In this document: positions 1-7,113 of the stretch, in pieces
Layout of the letters: the number at the start of each line of letters is the position of its first letter
How positions within the stretch are numbered: the stretch's first letter is position 1
NCBI GenBank assembly: GCA_035545535.1
Contig: DASZYF010000135.1
Coordinates: 1-24,514 of the forward strand
Direction of reading: 5' to 3'
Source: DASZYF01 sp035545535
GTDB lineage: Bacteria > Actinomycetota > Actinomycetes > Mycobacteriales > CAJCIY01
DNA length: 24,514 nt
Made by a program: the position numbers and the translations under genes
The notes under the pieces: generated by a model
Told to the model about the DNA's origin: nothing
What the model saw: the letters and a program-made list of their open reading frames with translations, nothing else
The model's database searches: none

Positions 1-267
1 GGCGAGGCGGCGCCGGCGACGCTCGCGCGCGCGGTCGGTCGCGGCGGCCGCGAGCAGCCCGGGCAGGATCGCCGGCGGGACGGGCGGCAGCTCGGCCATC
101 GCGTCCTGCGCGGTGACCGTGCCGAGCAGCGTGCTCACTCCGGACAGCTGCGCCAGCTCCTCGCGGCAGGCCGCACAGCCGGCGAGGTGGGCGTCGAAGG
201 CGAGCCGGTCGGCCGGGTCGAGCTTCCCGAGCAGGTAGAGGCCGAGGTCCTCGTGCGTGGCGGTCAC
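1..267 (-). CDS. Zinc-binding anti-sigma factor, 3' end outside window
   Basis: This is the N-terminal 89 residues of an anti-sigma factor that would hold the adjacent ECF sigma factor inactive at the membrane. Visible are an early His5 and the ZAS motif H27-x3-C31-x2-C34, followed by a Pro-rich stretch (about residues 55-65) and a cluster of arginines where the frame leaves the window. In this family a membrane helix and an extracytoplasmic sensor usually follow, but they are off-window. The GTG start at 267 overlaps the sigma stop codon in a GTGA overlap, so the two genes are translationally coupled. The pair resembles SigL/RslA of Mycobacterium tuberculosis, whose zinc site is redox-sensitive. 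That sensing role is inferred from the family. Confidence 0.85.
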   Translation of the reverse strand, partial: MTATHEDLGLYLLGKLDPADRLAFDAHLAGCAACREELAQLSGVSTLLGTVTAQDAMAELPPVPPAILPGLLAAAATDRARERRRRRLA

Positions 268-788
268 GGCAGCACCCCCTGCTCCTGCAGCACGACGCGC
301 AGCGCTCGCAGCGCGTAGAAGGCCCGCGACTTGACCGTCCCGGGCGGGATGCCCAGCACGGCGGCGGCGTCGGCGACCGAGCGGTCACGGTAGTAGAGCT
401 CGACGAGCACGTGCCGGTGGTCGGGCGTGAGCTTGCGCAGCGCCTCGGCGACGAGCCAGGACTCCATGGCCCGGTCCAGCTCGCCCGGAGGGGCGGCGAC
501 GGTCTCGGAGACCGTCGCCTCGAGCGGCACCTCGGGCGGGCGGGCGCCGCGGCGGCGGTGCTGGTCGACGACGAGGTTGCGGGCGAGCGTCATGAGCCAG
601 GCGCGGACCGGGCCGCGCTCGGGGGACAGGGCCTCCGGGTGGCGCCAGGCCCGCAGCAGGACCTCCTGGACGATGTCCTGCGCCTGGTGGGGGTCCCGCG
701 TGGCCCTCAGTGCGAAGCCGTGGAGGGCCGCGGCGTGCTCGTCGTGGAGCTGGCGGAGGACCTCGTCGTCCGTCACATCGTCCGCCAC
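264..788 (-). CDS. ECF RNA polymerase sigma factor, SigL-like
   Basis: This is a 174-aa group 4 sigma factor. Region 2 is clear (about residues 12-75), including the DIVQEVLLRAWRH segment at 38-50 and a WLMTLARNLVVDQHRRR stretch. Region 4 ends the protein with a helix-turn-helix around VADAAAVLGIPPGTVKSRAFYALRAL. A short linker separates the two, and there is no extra C-terminal domain. GTG at 788 is preferred because a purine-rich GGGTGGAA lies upstream and an ECF-type promoter sits just before it (820-847). A GTG at 776 is the alternative. The stop overlaps the start of the anti-sigma gene. The closest match I recognise is SigL. The regulon cannot be read from this window except for probable autoregulation. 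Confidence 0.9.
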   Translation of the reverse strand: MADDVTDDEVLRQLHDEHAAALHGFALRATRDPHQAQDIVQEVLLRAWRHPEALSPERGPVRAWLMTLARNLVVDQHRRRGARPPEVPLEATVSETVAAPPGELDRAMESWLVAEALRKLTPDHRHVLVELYYRDRSVADAAAVLGIPPGTVKSRAFYALRALRVVLQEQGVLP

Positions 789-819
789 TCGCGTCGGGCC
801 CGTTCCACCCACACAGGAG

Positions 820-847
820 GACACGGCTCCATCATCCGCCCGGTTCA
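820..847 (-). promoter_or_regulatory. ECF-type promoter of the sigma/anti-sigma operon
   Basis: Reading leftward, TGAACC (847-842) is followed by a 16-nt spacer and CGTGTC (825-820). This matches the published M. tuberculosis SigL consensus (TGAACC, 16-18 nt, CGTrtr) except for the last base. The predicted transcript would start near 812-814, about 25 nt before the chosen GTG. The position suggests that the sigma factor transcribes its own gene. Confidence 0.65.
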
Positions 848-953
848 GCACGTGAGCCGCCTCACCCGGGCGGGTGAGCGCACGGGAAGAGGGACCGATG
901 AATACCCGTCGCCCCCGCCGTCTACCGTGCAGAAGCCTGCGAGAGGAGACGAC

Positions 954-2411
954 ATGGTGGGCACCCGGCGCTGGGCCGCGTTCGCGGTCCTGTGCCTCGG
1001 CACGCTCATGGTGGTGCTGGACCAGACCATCGTGAACGTCGCGCTGCCCTCGATCCGGACCAGTCTGGGCTTCTCCGAGACGTCGCTGGCCTGGGTGGTC
1101 AACGCCTACCTGCTCACCTACGGCGGGTTCCTGCTGCTGTCCGGCCGGCTGGGCGACATCTACGGCCAACGGCGCATCTTCATCGCCGGCATCGCGGTGT
1201 TCACGGTGTCCTCGGTCGTGTGCGGGTTGTCCACGTCGCAGGCGATGCTCGTCGGCGCGCGCGCCGTGCAGGGCATCGGGGGTGCGCTCGCGTCCGCGGT
1301 GGGGCTCTCGCTCGTCGTCCGCCTGTTCACCGACCCGCTCGAGCGCGCGAAGGCCATGGGCATCACCGGCTTCGTCGCGTCCGGCGGCGGTGCGCTGGGC
1401 GTGGTGCTCGGCGGCGTGCTCACGCAGGCGCTGTCGTGGCACTGGATCTTCCTCGTCAACGTGCCGTTCGGCATCGTCGTCTGCTGCCTCATCGTGCGCC
1501 TGGTGCCTGACGGGCGCGTCGAGGGCGCGCCGCGGCGGCTCGACGTCGCCGGCGCGGTCACCGTCACGGGTGCGCTGCTCCTCGCGGTCAACGCGGTCAT
1601 CAACGGCAACCAGGACGGCTGGGGATCGGTGCGCACGGTGGGTGCGCTCGTCGCGGCGGCGGTGCTCTTCGCGGCGTTCATCGTCATCGAGACGCGTACG
1701 CGCACACCGCTCATCCGGCTGTCGCTGTTCCGCTCGCGCACGGTGACGAGCGCCAACATCGTCGGCGTGCTGTGGGCGGCCGCGATGTTCGCCTGGTTCT
1801 TCCTCGCTGCGCTCTACCTGCAGCTGGTGCTCGGCTACGACGCGCTGCACGTCGGGCTCGCGTTCCTGCCCGGCGACGTGGTGATGGCGATCTGCTCGGT
1901 GTCGGTGTCGGCGAAGCTGGTGCTGCGCTTCGGCAACCGCCCGCCGATGGTCGTGGGGCTTCTCGTCGCCGGCCTCGGGCTGCTGCTGCTCGCGCGGGCG
2001 CCCGAGCACGGCCACTTCCTCGTCGACGTCGCGCCGAGCATGGTGCTGCTGGGCTTCGGCGCCGGCATCGCGTTCAACCCCGTGATGCTCGCGGCGATGG
2101 GGGACGTGCGCGAGGACGAGTCCGGCCTCGCGTCGGGGCTGCTCAACACGTCGTTCACCATGGGTGGGGCGCTCGGCCTCGCGGCGCTCGCGAGCGTCGC
2201 CGCGGCCAAGACCGATGCCACTGCGTCACCGCACTCGCTGCTCGGCGGCTACCACGCGGCGTTCCTGTGCGGCGCGGCGCTCGCCGTGCTCGCCGCCGTC
2301 GTCGGCGCCGCGGGCATCCGGCCGCCGTCGATCGACGCGGACGACGTCGCGTTCCTCGACGGAGCCGACCGGGACGGGGCGTCGGCGTGCCCCGTCACAA
2401 CGTCAGGCTGA
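954..2411 (+). CDS. MFS drug-efflux transporter, DHA2 (EmrB/QacA) type
   Basis: This 485-aa membrane protein has about 14 hydrophobic segments, typical in number and length for the DHA2 family of proton-driven multidrug exporters. The first helix carries LDQTIVNVALPSI, a hallmark of the family. The loop after helix 2 has motif A (GRLGDIYGQRR), and the DHA2-type GGALGVVLGG lies in the fifth-helix region. The C-terminal tail is short and acidic. ATG at 954 is preceded by GAGAGGAG (941-948) at good spacing. The gene diverges from the sigma operon, and its last 17 bp overlap the end of the convergent metallo-hydrolase gene. The substrate is unknown. A TGAATA at 899-904 with CGTC at 919-922 vaguely resembles the sigma promoter, but the spacing is wrong. 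Confidence 0.9.
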   Translation: MVGTRRWAAFAVLCLGTLMVVLDQTIVNVALPSIRTSLGFSETSLAWVVNAYLLTYGGFLLLSGRLGDIYGQRRIFIAGIAVFTVSSVVCGLSTSQAMLVGARAVQGIGGALASAVGLSLVVRLFTDPLERAKAMGITGFVASGGGALGVVLGGVLTQALSWHWIFLVNVPFGIVVCCLIVRLVPDGRVEGAPRRLDVAGAVTVTGALLLAVNAVINGNQDGWGSVRTVGALVAAAVLFAAFIVIETRTRTPLIRLSLFRSRTVTSANIVGVLWAAAMFAWFFLAALYLQLVLGYDALHVGLAFLPGDVVMAICSVSVSAKLVLRFGNRPPMVVGLLVAGLGLLLLARAPEHGHFLVDVAPSMVLLGFGAGIAFNPVMLAAMGDVREDESGLASGLLNTSFTMGGALGLAALASVAAAKTDATASPHSLLGGYHAAFLCGAALAVLAAVVGAAGIRPPSIDADDVAFLDGADRDGASACPVTTSG

Positions 2412-3225
2412 GGCCTTCGCGGGCCGGGGTCAGCACCATGCTGTCCGGGACCTCGAGCGCGGCGTAGGTCGCGTCGATCCACGCATCGTCGTGGCTCGGG
2501 TCGTGGTGGAACGGCACGAGCCGGCGGACCGCCCCCAGCTCGGCGAGCGCGAGGGTGTGGCCGACGGTGCTGTGGCCCCAGCCGCGGCGGGCCGCGTACT
2601 CCTCGTCGGTGTACTGCGCGTCATGGATCAGGACGTCCACGCCGCTCACCAGGTCATAGCCCGACGTCCAGCGGGCCGACTCGGGGAACGCGCGCACTCC
2701 CAGCGCGGGCTCGTGGTCCGGCAGGTACGCGACGGCCGCCGAGCTGTCCGTGATCGGGTAGCCGACGGTGGCGCCGGGGTGGCACACCAGCTGCGCCGTG
2801 ACGTCGAACCCCGGTACGGCGAAGGGCGCGGTCGGCAGGCTGTGCAGCGCGAGGCGGCAGGGGAGCTCGCGCAGCCGCACGGGGAACAGCGGCGGGGACA
2901 GGTAGCGGCTCAGCCGCTCGCGGAGCTTGCCGACCGTGGAGTCGGGCCCCCACAGGTGCACCTCGAGGCCCTCTCGGTAGAAGCCTTCGAAGAAGCCGAG
3001 CCCGATGATGTGGTCCATGTGCAGGTGGGTGAGCATGACGTCGACCCGCTCGAGGTCGTCCGGCAGGTGGTGACCGAGCTGGGTGATCCCGGTGCCGGCG
3101 TCGAGCACGACCAGGGAGCGCGGCTCGACCTGGAGCGAGACGCACGAGGTGTTGCCGCCGTAGCCCGCGGTGCTCGGACCGGGCGTCGGCAGCGAGCCCC
3201 GCACGCCCCAGAACGTGACGTTCAC
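2395..3225 (-). CDS. Metallo-beta-lactamase-fold hydrolase (TaR3-like)
   Basis: This 276-aa protein opens with VTFWGVRGSLPTPGPSTAGYG and contains the metal motif H67-L-H69-M-D71-H72. Further probable ligands are in VCHPGATVGY, IHDAQYTDEEY, GWGHSTVGH and PFHHDPSHDD. The start pattern and motif order fit the TaR3-like branch of the MBL superfamily, related to class II cyclic-nucleotide phosphodiesterases and RNase Z-like enzymes. The substrate of this branch is not settled. There is no signal peptide, so it is cytosolic. The GTG start at 3225 overlaps the stop of the upstream PAS gene (GTGA), which implies coupled translation and a joint function. Its 3' end overlaps the convergent MFS gene by 17 bp. 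Confidence 0.85.
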   Translation of the reverse strand: MNVTFWGVRGSLPTPGPSTAGYGGNTSCVSLQVEPRSLVVLDAGTGITQLGHHLPDDLERVDVMLTHLHMDHIIGLGFFEGFYREGLEVHLWGPDSTVGKLRERLSRYLSPPLFPVRLRELPCRLALHSLPTAPFAVPGFDVTAQLVCHPGATVGYPITDSSAAVAYLPDHEPALGVRAFPESARWTSGYDLVSGVDVLIHDAQYTDEEYAARRGWGHSTVGHTLALAELGAVRRLVPFHHDPSHDDAWIDATYAALEVPDSMVLTPAREGLSLTL

Positions 3226-3614
3226 TCCGTGGAGTCCTGCCAGAAGTACGCGGCGGCGCCGAGGTGGCGGTCGTGCTGGCCGATCAGCGGGAAGGCCGTG
3301 ATCGCCAGCCGGCGGCGCGTGCCGTCCAACCCGTCGATCCAGAGCTCCTTGTGGTCCGGTCGCCGTTGCTGCACCGCGATCGTGAGGGGGTTGTCCTTCA
3401 GCTCGACGACCGTGCCGTCGTCGTAGGTGGGTGCGAACAGCACGGACCACTCCTCGAACGGCATCTCCCCGGTCTCGTCGTAGCGCATCCCGAGCAGGGA
3501 CTCGGCGGGCTCGTTGAAGTAGATGAGATCGCCCTTGGGGCCGATGACGAAGATCGGCATCGCCAGGTAGCTGGCCGCCTGCCGCATCAGGATGATCTCG
3601 ACGTCGTAGCCCAC
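3222..3614 (-). CDS. Stand-alone PAS-domain protein
   Basis: This is a 130-aa protein consisting almost entirely of one PAS fold. An N-terminal helix (IILMRQAASYLAMP) is followed by the strand pair PIFVIGPKGDLIYFNEPAESLLG, the mid-domain E-W-S-V-L-F segment, and the late strands (ELWIDGLDGTRRRLAITAFPL, then AAAYFWQDS). No kinase, GGDEF or DNA-binding output domain is present. Any signal must pass to a partner, most simply the metallo-hydrolase encoded directly downstream through the GTGA overlap. GTG at 3614 has GAGGGG 6 nt upstream. A CATACT hexamer on the same strand (3642-3637) is a possible -10. The ligand is unknown. Confidence 0.8.
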   Translation of the reverse strand: MGYDVEIILMRQAASYLAMPIFVIGPKGDLIYFNEPAESLLGMRYDETGEMPFEEWSVLFAPTYDDGTVVELKDNPLTIAVQQRRPDHKELWIDGLDGTRRRLAITAFPLIGQHDRHLGAAAYFWQDSTE

Positions 3615-3655
3615 CGGCCCCCCTCAGCCTGCGAGCAGTATGCGTCGCCCGGCCT

Positions 3656-3674
3656 CAGGGGGAGGGTTCCCCTG
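3656..3674. terminator. Hairpin between the tetR and PAS genes
   Basis: CAGGGG (3656-3661) and CCCCTG (3669-3674) form a perfect 6-bp stem with a 7-nt loop, just past the stop of the leftward TetR gene. There is no T-run. It would separate the TetR transcript from the PAS operon, but the stem is short. Confidence 0.4.
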
Positions 3675-3698
3675 TGTTCTGGAGTCCTGCGGTCGGGC

Positions 3699-4391
3699 TC
3701 AGCCGGTGGACCGCCGACGCGGACGCCGGGGATCGGGTGCCCGGGGGAGGAGCTCGTCGCGCATCCTCTGGCTGAGCCAGCTCGTGAGCTCCTCCGGCGA
3801 CCACCCGCGCTCGACGACGAGGTGTGCGTAGAGGCTCGCATCGAGCAGCGTCCAGATGGCGTCGGCGGCCCGGTCGCGGTCGATCCCCGGGCGCAGCGGT
3901 CCCTTCTGCTCGACGATGCGGGTGAAGCCCCGTGCGCCACCGAGACGCTCCTGCTGGATCTGGGCCCAGTGCGCGCGGACCTCCGGATCCGCGCCTGCCG
4001 CCGCGCGGAGCGCTTCGTAGATCCCGTGGAGCCGCCGGTTGACGCCGACGGTGAGCGCGGCGTACCGCTCGATCGCCTGCACCTGGTCCGGCGCGTCGAT
4101 GACGGCGCGCGCCTCCGGCCGCTGCGGCAGTGGCACCGGCTCGTCGTCGCCGACGAGCGCCACGTCGTAGGCCGCTCTCAGGAGCTGCACCTTGCCGCCG
4201 ACCGAGTTGAACACCGTCGCCCGGCTCACGCGCGCGCGGTCCGCGACGTCCTGGATGGAGGTGCCCAGGTAGCCGGTCGCGACGAACAGCTCCCGGGCGG
4301 CGTCGATGATCGCGGCTCGGGTGCGAGCGGCCTTGGCGCGTCGCCGCGGCCACGCATCGCCGACGGGCTGGGGGTTGACCGGCGTGTTCAT
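3699..4391 (-). CDS. TetR-family transcriptional repressor
   Basis: This 230-aa protein has the TetR DNA-binding domain at residues about 22-70 (RTRAAIIDAARELFVATGYLGTSIQDVADRARVSRATVFNSVGGK). The helical ligand/dimer domain after it is not diagnostic. The usual recognition-helix motif TLYxHFxxK is replaced by TVFNSVGGK, which retains the F and K positions. The gene diverges from an O-methyltransferase gene, and two operator-like repeats fill the gap. The nearer one begins at the ATG itself, so autorepression and control of the methyltransferase are likely. A TAGACT hexamer on this strand (4407-4402) would give a 5' leader of only a few bases. The C-terminus is Arg/Pro-rich. The effector is unknown. 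Confidence 0.88.
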   Translation of the reverse strand: MNTPVNPQPVGDAWPRRRAKAARTRAAIIDAARELFVATGYLGTSIQDVADRARVSRATVFNSVGGKVQLLRAAYDVALVGDDEPVPLPQRPEARAVIDAPDQVQAIERYAALTVGVNRRLHGIYEALRAAAGADPEVRAHWAQIQQERLGGARGFTRIVEQKGPLRPGIDRDRAADAIWTLLDASLYAHLVVERGWSPEELTSWLSQRMRDELLPRAPDPRRPRRRSTG

Positions 4392-4440
4392 TAGACCTAC
4401 AGTCTAGCCAAACAGATGGTTGGACTGATGGTCTAGCCAA
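4391..4440. promoter_or_regulatory. Two tandem 21-bp TetR operator-like sites
   Basis: Two near-identical 21-bp units lie 29 bp apart: TTAGAC-N5-GTCTAGCCAA at 4391-4411 and TTGGAC-N5-GTCTAGCCAA at 4420-4440. Each has a GAC-N5-GTC dyad core (TAGAC/GTCTA in the first) and an identical 10-bp right half. They occupy the whole gap between the divergent repressor and methyltransferase genes, where a TetR dimer would bind. Assigning them to this regulator is inference from position. Confidence 0.65.
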
Positions 4441-4463
4441 CTGAGGTTGAAGGAGGCACCGCC

Positions 4464-5606
4464 ATGCCAGTGCGCACCCCGTCACCGTCCCGTCGACGGA
4501 CCGCCTCGTCGGGAGGCGTCCCTCCCGCGCTGGCCGTGCGGCTCGCGTCGGCCGCGCGTCGGCTCCTCCTGCGGCTCGCCGACCGATGCGTGCCGGCGCC
4601 GGTCGTCGCGCTCGACCACGTGCACGGCTTCGTGCGCACCTACCTGATGGCGACCGCGGCGGAGCTCGGGGTCGCCGACCACCTGCGCGCACGGCCGCTC
4701 ACGGCCGCCGAGCTGGCGCCGCTGGTAGACGCCCAACCCGACGTGCTGCACCGGGTCCTCCGCGCGGCCGCGACGTTCGGGATGGTGCGGCTGGACCGTG
4801 GAGGGCGCTTCCACGCAACGCGACTCACGAGGGCTCTGTGCTCCGACCACGCGTGGGCGATCGCCGACTGGTCGCGCTACCTGGCCACGCCGTCGCTGCA
4901 GTCGGCGTGGTGCGACCTCCCCACCACTGTGCGCACCGGAGACGATGCGTTCCGGCGCGTGCACGGCACGGACTGCTTCTCGTGGTTCGCCGCGCATCCT
5001 GACGAGGGGCAACGGTTCGCCCACGGGCTCGGCGGGCTGACCCGTGGCGAAGCCGCCGCGATCATCGCGGGCTACCCGTTCCCGCGCAGCGGCCGCGTGT
5101 GCGACGTGGGCGGGGGAGCCGGTGTGCTGCTCGCCGAGATCCTCAAGGCCCGCCCGGGTTTGTCGGGCACGTTGGTCGAGTCGGCCCACATGCTCGGCGA
5201 GGCGAAGGAGCTCCTGGACGAGAACGAGGTGCTCGACCGCACCGAGCTGGTCACCGGCGACTTCTTCGAACCACTCACGGTGGATGCCGACCTCTACCTG
5301 TTGAAGTGGGTGCTCCACGACTGGGACGACGACACCTGCGTCCGCATCCTGGCCAACGTCGCGGCGGCCATGCCGGCCGGAAGCCGGCTGCTCGTCATCG
5401 AGGGCGACCAACCCGTGAACCGGCCGCACGAGCGGTTCTCGTTGATCGATGCGCAGATGCTCATCACCGCAGAGGGTGGTCGTGAGCGGTCCGGTGAAGA
5501 GCTGTCCCGCCTCGTGGCCCGTTCTGGACTGACCCCCGGAGCTCGACGGCACACGGCCACCGGCCTCGTCCTCGTCGAAGGCGAGCGCAGCTCACGCACT
5601 GCCTGA
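4464..5606 (+). CDS. SAM-dependent O-methyltransferase (COMT-like)
   Basis: This 380-aa protein has the architecture of plant-COMT/polyketide-type O-methyltransferases. An N-terminal helical dimerisation domain with a winged helix (about residues 50-130, including LMATAAELGVADHLRARPLTAAELA) precedes a Rossmann SAM domain. Motif I is DVGGGAGVLL (from D214). The catalytic stretch LKWVLHDWDDD places His285 as the likely general base. ATG at 4464 follows AGGAGG (4451-4456) at ideal spacing. It would methylate a hydroxyl group on an aromatic or polyketide-like molecule, but no biosynthetic genes flank it. It could therefore act on a xenobiotic or a signalling compound sensed by the divergent TetR regulator. 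The Arg-rich N-terminal 40 residues are unusual, and a later start cannot be excluded. Confidence 0.87.
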   Translation: MPVRTPSPSRRRTASSGGVPPALAVRLASAARRLLLRLADRCVPAPVVALDHVHGFVRTYLMATAAELGVADHLRARPLTAAELAPLVDAQPDVLHRVLRAAATFGMVRLDRGGRFHATRLTRALCSDHAWAIADWSRYLATPSLQSAWCDLPTTVRTGDDAFRRVHGTDCFSWFAAHPDEGQRFAHGLGGLTRGEAAAIIAGYPFPRSGRVCDVGGGAGVLLAEILKARPGLSGTLVESAHMLGEAKELLDENEVLDRTELVTGDFFEPLTVDADLYLLKWVLHDWDDDTCVRILANVAAAMPAGSRLLVIEGDQPVNRPHERFSLIDAQMLITAEGGRERSGEELSRLVARSGLTPGARRHTATGLVLVEGERSSRTA

Positions 5607-5621
5607 CGTGCGGACACGAGG

Positions 5622-5659
5622 CTCACCGCCCCGTTGACAGCTCGCGCCGGGGCGGCGAG
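5622..5659. terminator. Bidirectional hairpin terminator
   Basis: CCGCCCCG (5626-5633) pairs perfectly with CGGGGCGG (5648-5655). After one mismatch the stem continues with CTC/GAG (5622-5624 / 5657-5659). It lies between the convergent methyltransferase and tautomerase genes. A second small dyad, ACGGTC-AC-GACCGT, is at 5670-5683. There is no U-run, as is common in actinomycetes. Confidence 0.55.
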
Positions 5660-5684
5660 TCACGGTCCGACGGTCACGACCGTG

Positions 5685-5912
5685 TCACGGCGCCCCGGCC
5701 ATGGCGGCCATGCCGAGGACGTCGGCGGCGTGCAGCGCCTTGCCCCCGACGCCCCAGCTGCCACCCTTGACCTCGTCGACCACGACGTAGGTGAACGGAC
5801 GCAGCGCCTCGCCCTCGACGGACACCATCGCGTCGGTGATGCGCTCGATGATCTGTTCGCGCTGCGTGGCGTCGAAGACGCCTTCGATGACCTTGACCTC
5901 GATGTACGGCAT
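5685..5912 (-). CDS. 4-oxalocrotonate tautomerase family protein
   Basis: This 75-aa protein begins MPYIEVKVIEGVF, so removal of Met leaves Pro1, the catalytic base of the tautomerase superfamily. The family helix (ATQREQIIERITDAMVSVEG) and the strand FTYVVVDEVKGGSWGVGG follow, at the normal length of a short 4-OT subunit, which usually forms hexamers. Such enzymes isomerise enol/keto acids in aromatic degradation, but many members have other or unknown substrates. An AAGGGGA purine block stands just before the ATG. The gene follows the LuxR-hydrolase gene on the same strand with about 106 bp between them, so it may be co-transcribed with it or controlled by it. Confidence 0.85.
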   Translation of the reverse strand: MPYIEVKVIEGVFDATQREQIIERITDAMVSVEGEALRPFTYVVVDEVKGGSWGVGGKALHAADVLGMAAMAGAP

Positions 5913-5932
5913 GACGGTCCCCTTCAGTCGGT

Positions 5933-5950
5933 CTCGGGCTGGAACCCGAG
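5933..5950. terminator. Small hairpin upstream of the tautomerase
   Basis: CTCGGG (5933-5938) and CCCGAG (5945-5950) form a perfect 6-bp stem with a 6-nt loop between the LuxR-hydrolase stop and the tautomerase start. It may be a weak terminator or attenuator. A GTAG-N2-CTAC dyad at 6013-6022, over the stop codon of the upstream gene, could alternatively be a regulator site. Confidence 0.3.
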
Positions 5951-6018
5951 CAGATGGATCGTGGTGGCGTCCATGCACCAGGTGTACGCGCTGGACCATC
6001 CCCGGCACAGCAGTAGAA

Positions 6019-7044
6019 CTACGGCACTTGCGGGTGTGACGTGGCGTACCACGCGGCGAGCTGCGCCCGTGACCGCAGATCGAGCCGCGTCCTGATCCGG
6101 TCGATGTGCGACTCGGCCGAGCGCTCGCTGATGACCAGCGCCTGAGCGATGTCGCGGTTGGACCTGCCCTGAGCGACGAGCCGCGCGACCTCGAGCTGCC
6201 GGTCGGTGAGGACGGGATGGGTACGACGGCGGCGCCGCGCCATGCCGAGCGCCGAGCGGATCGCATCCGTCAATGCGTCGACGTCGCCGGCGAAGGCGAT
6301 GTGCTGGTCGCCGGGCAGCACCGTCAGCTCGGCTCCGGCGATGCCGGAGGCGAGCCGCCGACCCTCGGCCACCGGCACGGCGCGCTCGTCCTCGCGGTGG
6401 ATGACGAAGGTCGGCACCGTGACGTCCGCGAGGTCGTCGGCGACCGAGATCGCATAGCTCGCTGCCAGCAGCTCGGCCGCGCGCTCAGCGGTGGTGGACT
6501 CCCGCTGGACCGCTGCGAAGCCGGCGCGGAAGCCCGGGTCGGACCCGGGCGCGAAGACGTCGCTGAGGATCTCCGAGCCCAAGCCCCAGTGCTCGCGCAC
6601 CAGGCCCACGAGGTGCTGGCGGATGGCCGGCGTCGTGAGCTGCCGGCCGTCGACCCAGCCGCCGTACAGCACGAGGCGGTCCACCGTCTCCGGGCGGTGC
6701 ACGGCCCACTTCACGGCCAGCGCCGAGGACAGCGACGTCCCGAGCAGGCTGAAGCGGTCGGCTCCGACCGCTCCCGTGACAGCCTCGACGATCTCGAGCT
6801 CGGTCGCGACGAGGTCCGCTCCGGACGCCGGGCCGGACAGGCCGGTCCCCGGCCGGTCGTAGCGGATGAGCGCGCGACCGTCGGCGAGTGCCTCGCAGAA
6901 CCGGCGCTCGGCCGCGAGCGCCCACCCGAGCTCGAGGTGCGACACCCAGCCGGGAAGGAACAGCAGCGGCGGTCCGGAGCCGACGACCGCGTAGGCGACA
7001 CGGGTGCCGTCGCTCAGACGCACCTCGTCCAGCCGCTGCTCCAT
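6019..7044 (-). CDS. Alpha/beta hydrolase fused to a LuxR DNA-binding domain
   Basis: This 341-aa protein has two parts. Residues 1-268 are an alpha/beta-hydrolase domain with an oxyanion-side motif LPGWVSH, the YDRPGTGLS loop, nucleophile Ser104 in LGTSLSS (the last Gly of GxSxG is Ser), Asp219 in HREDE and His248 in GDQHIAF. Residues 279-335 are a LuxR/GerE helix-turn-helix (LTDRQLEVARLVAQGRSNRDIAQAL...SRAQLAAW). The hydrolase part probably binds or cleaves a small ligand and controls DNA binding. ATG at 7044 is chosen because a CACAAT -10-like hexamer lies exactly 6 nt upstream on this strand. In-frame GTG codons farther upstream are possible. The likely targets are the downstream tautomerase or the gene itself. 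Confidence 0.87.
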   Translation of the reverse strand: MEQRLDEVRLSDGTRVAYAVVGSGPPLLFLPGWVSHLELGWALAAERRFCEALADGRALIRYDRPGTGLSGPASGADLVATELEIVEAVTGAVGADRFSLLGTSLSSALAVKWAVHRPETVDRLVLYGGWVDGRQLTTPAIRQHLVGLVREHWGLGSEILSDVFAPGSDPGFRAGFAAVQRESTTAERAAELLAASYAISVADDLADVTVPTFVIHREDERAVPVAEGRRLASGIAGAELTVLPGDQHIAFAGDVDALTDAIRSALGMARRRRRTHPVLTDRQLEVARLVAQGRSNRDIAQALVISERSAESHIDRIRTRLDLRSRAQLAAWYATSHPQVP

Positions 7045-7050
7045 CGCCGC

Positions 7051-7056
7051 ATTGTG
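7051..7056 (-). promoter_or_regulatory. -10 element, leaderless start of the LuxR-hydrolase gene
   Basis: CACAAT on the minus strand (4/6 match to TATAAT) ends 6 nt before the ATG at 7044. This places the transcript start at or next to the start codon. No clear -35 is visible. Confidence 0.4.
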
Positions 7057-7113
7057 TCGGCTCACGGCGCCGGCCGTCCGCACCCGTCGAGCCACGCGTG
7101 CGGGAACCGGCTA

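Noticed and set aside
899..924. Second ECF promoter before the DHA2 MFS gene
   Set aside because: TGAATA and CGTC are present but 14 nt apart, and CGTGCA is 21 nt away. Neither fits the 16-18 nt spacing.
411..953. Upstream in-frame extension of the DHA2 MFS gene
   Set aside because: It runs antisense to the sigma factor. The family N-terminus begins at 954 with a good ribosome site.
6013..6022. GTAG-N2-CTAC as a firm LuxR-type binding site
   Set aside because: Only 4 bp per arm and it lies over a stop codon. It is kept only as a weak mention in the neighbouring hairpin entry.
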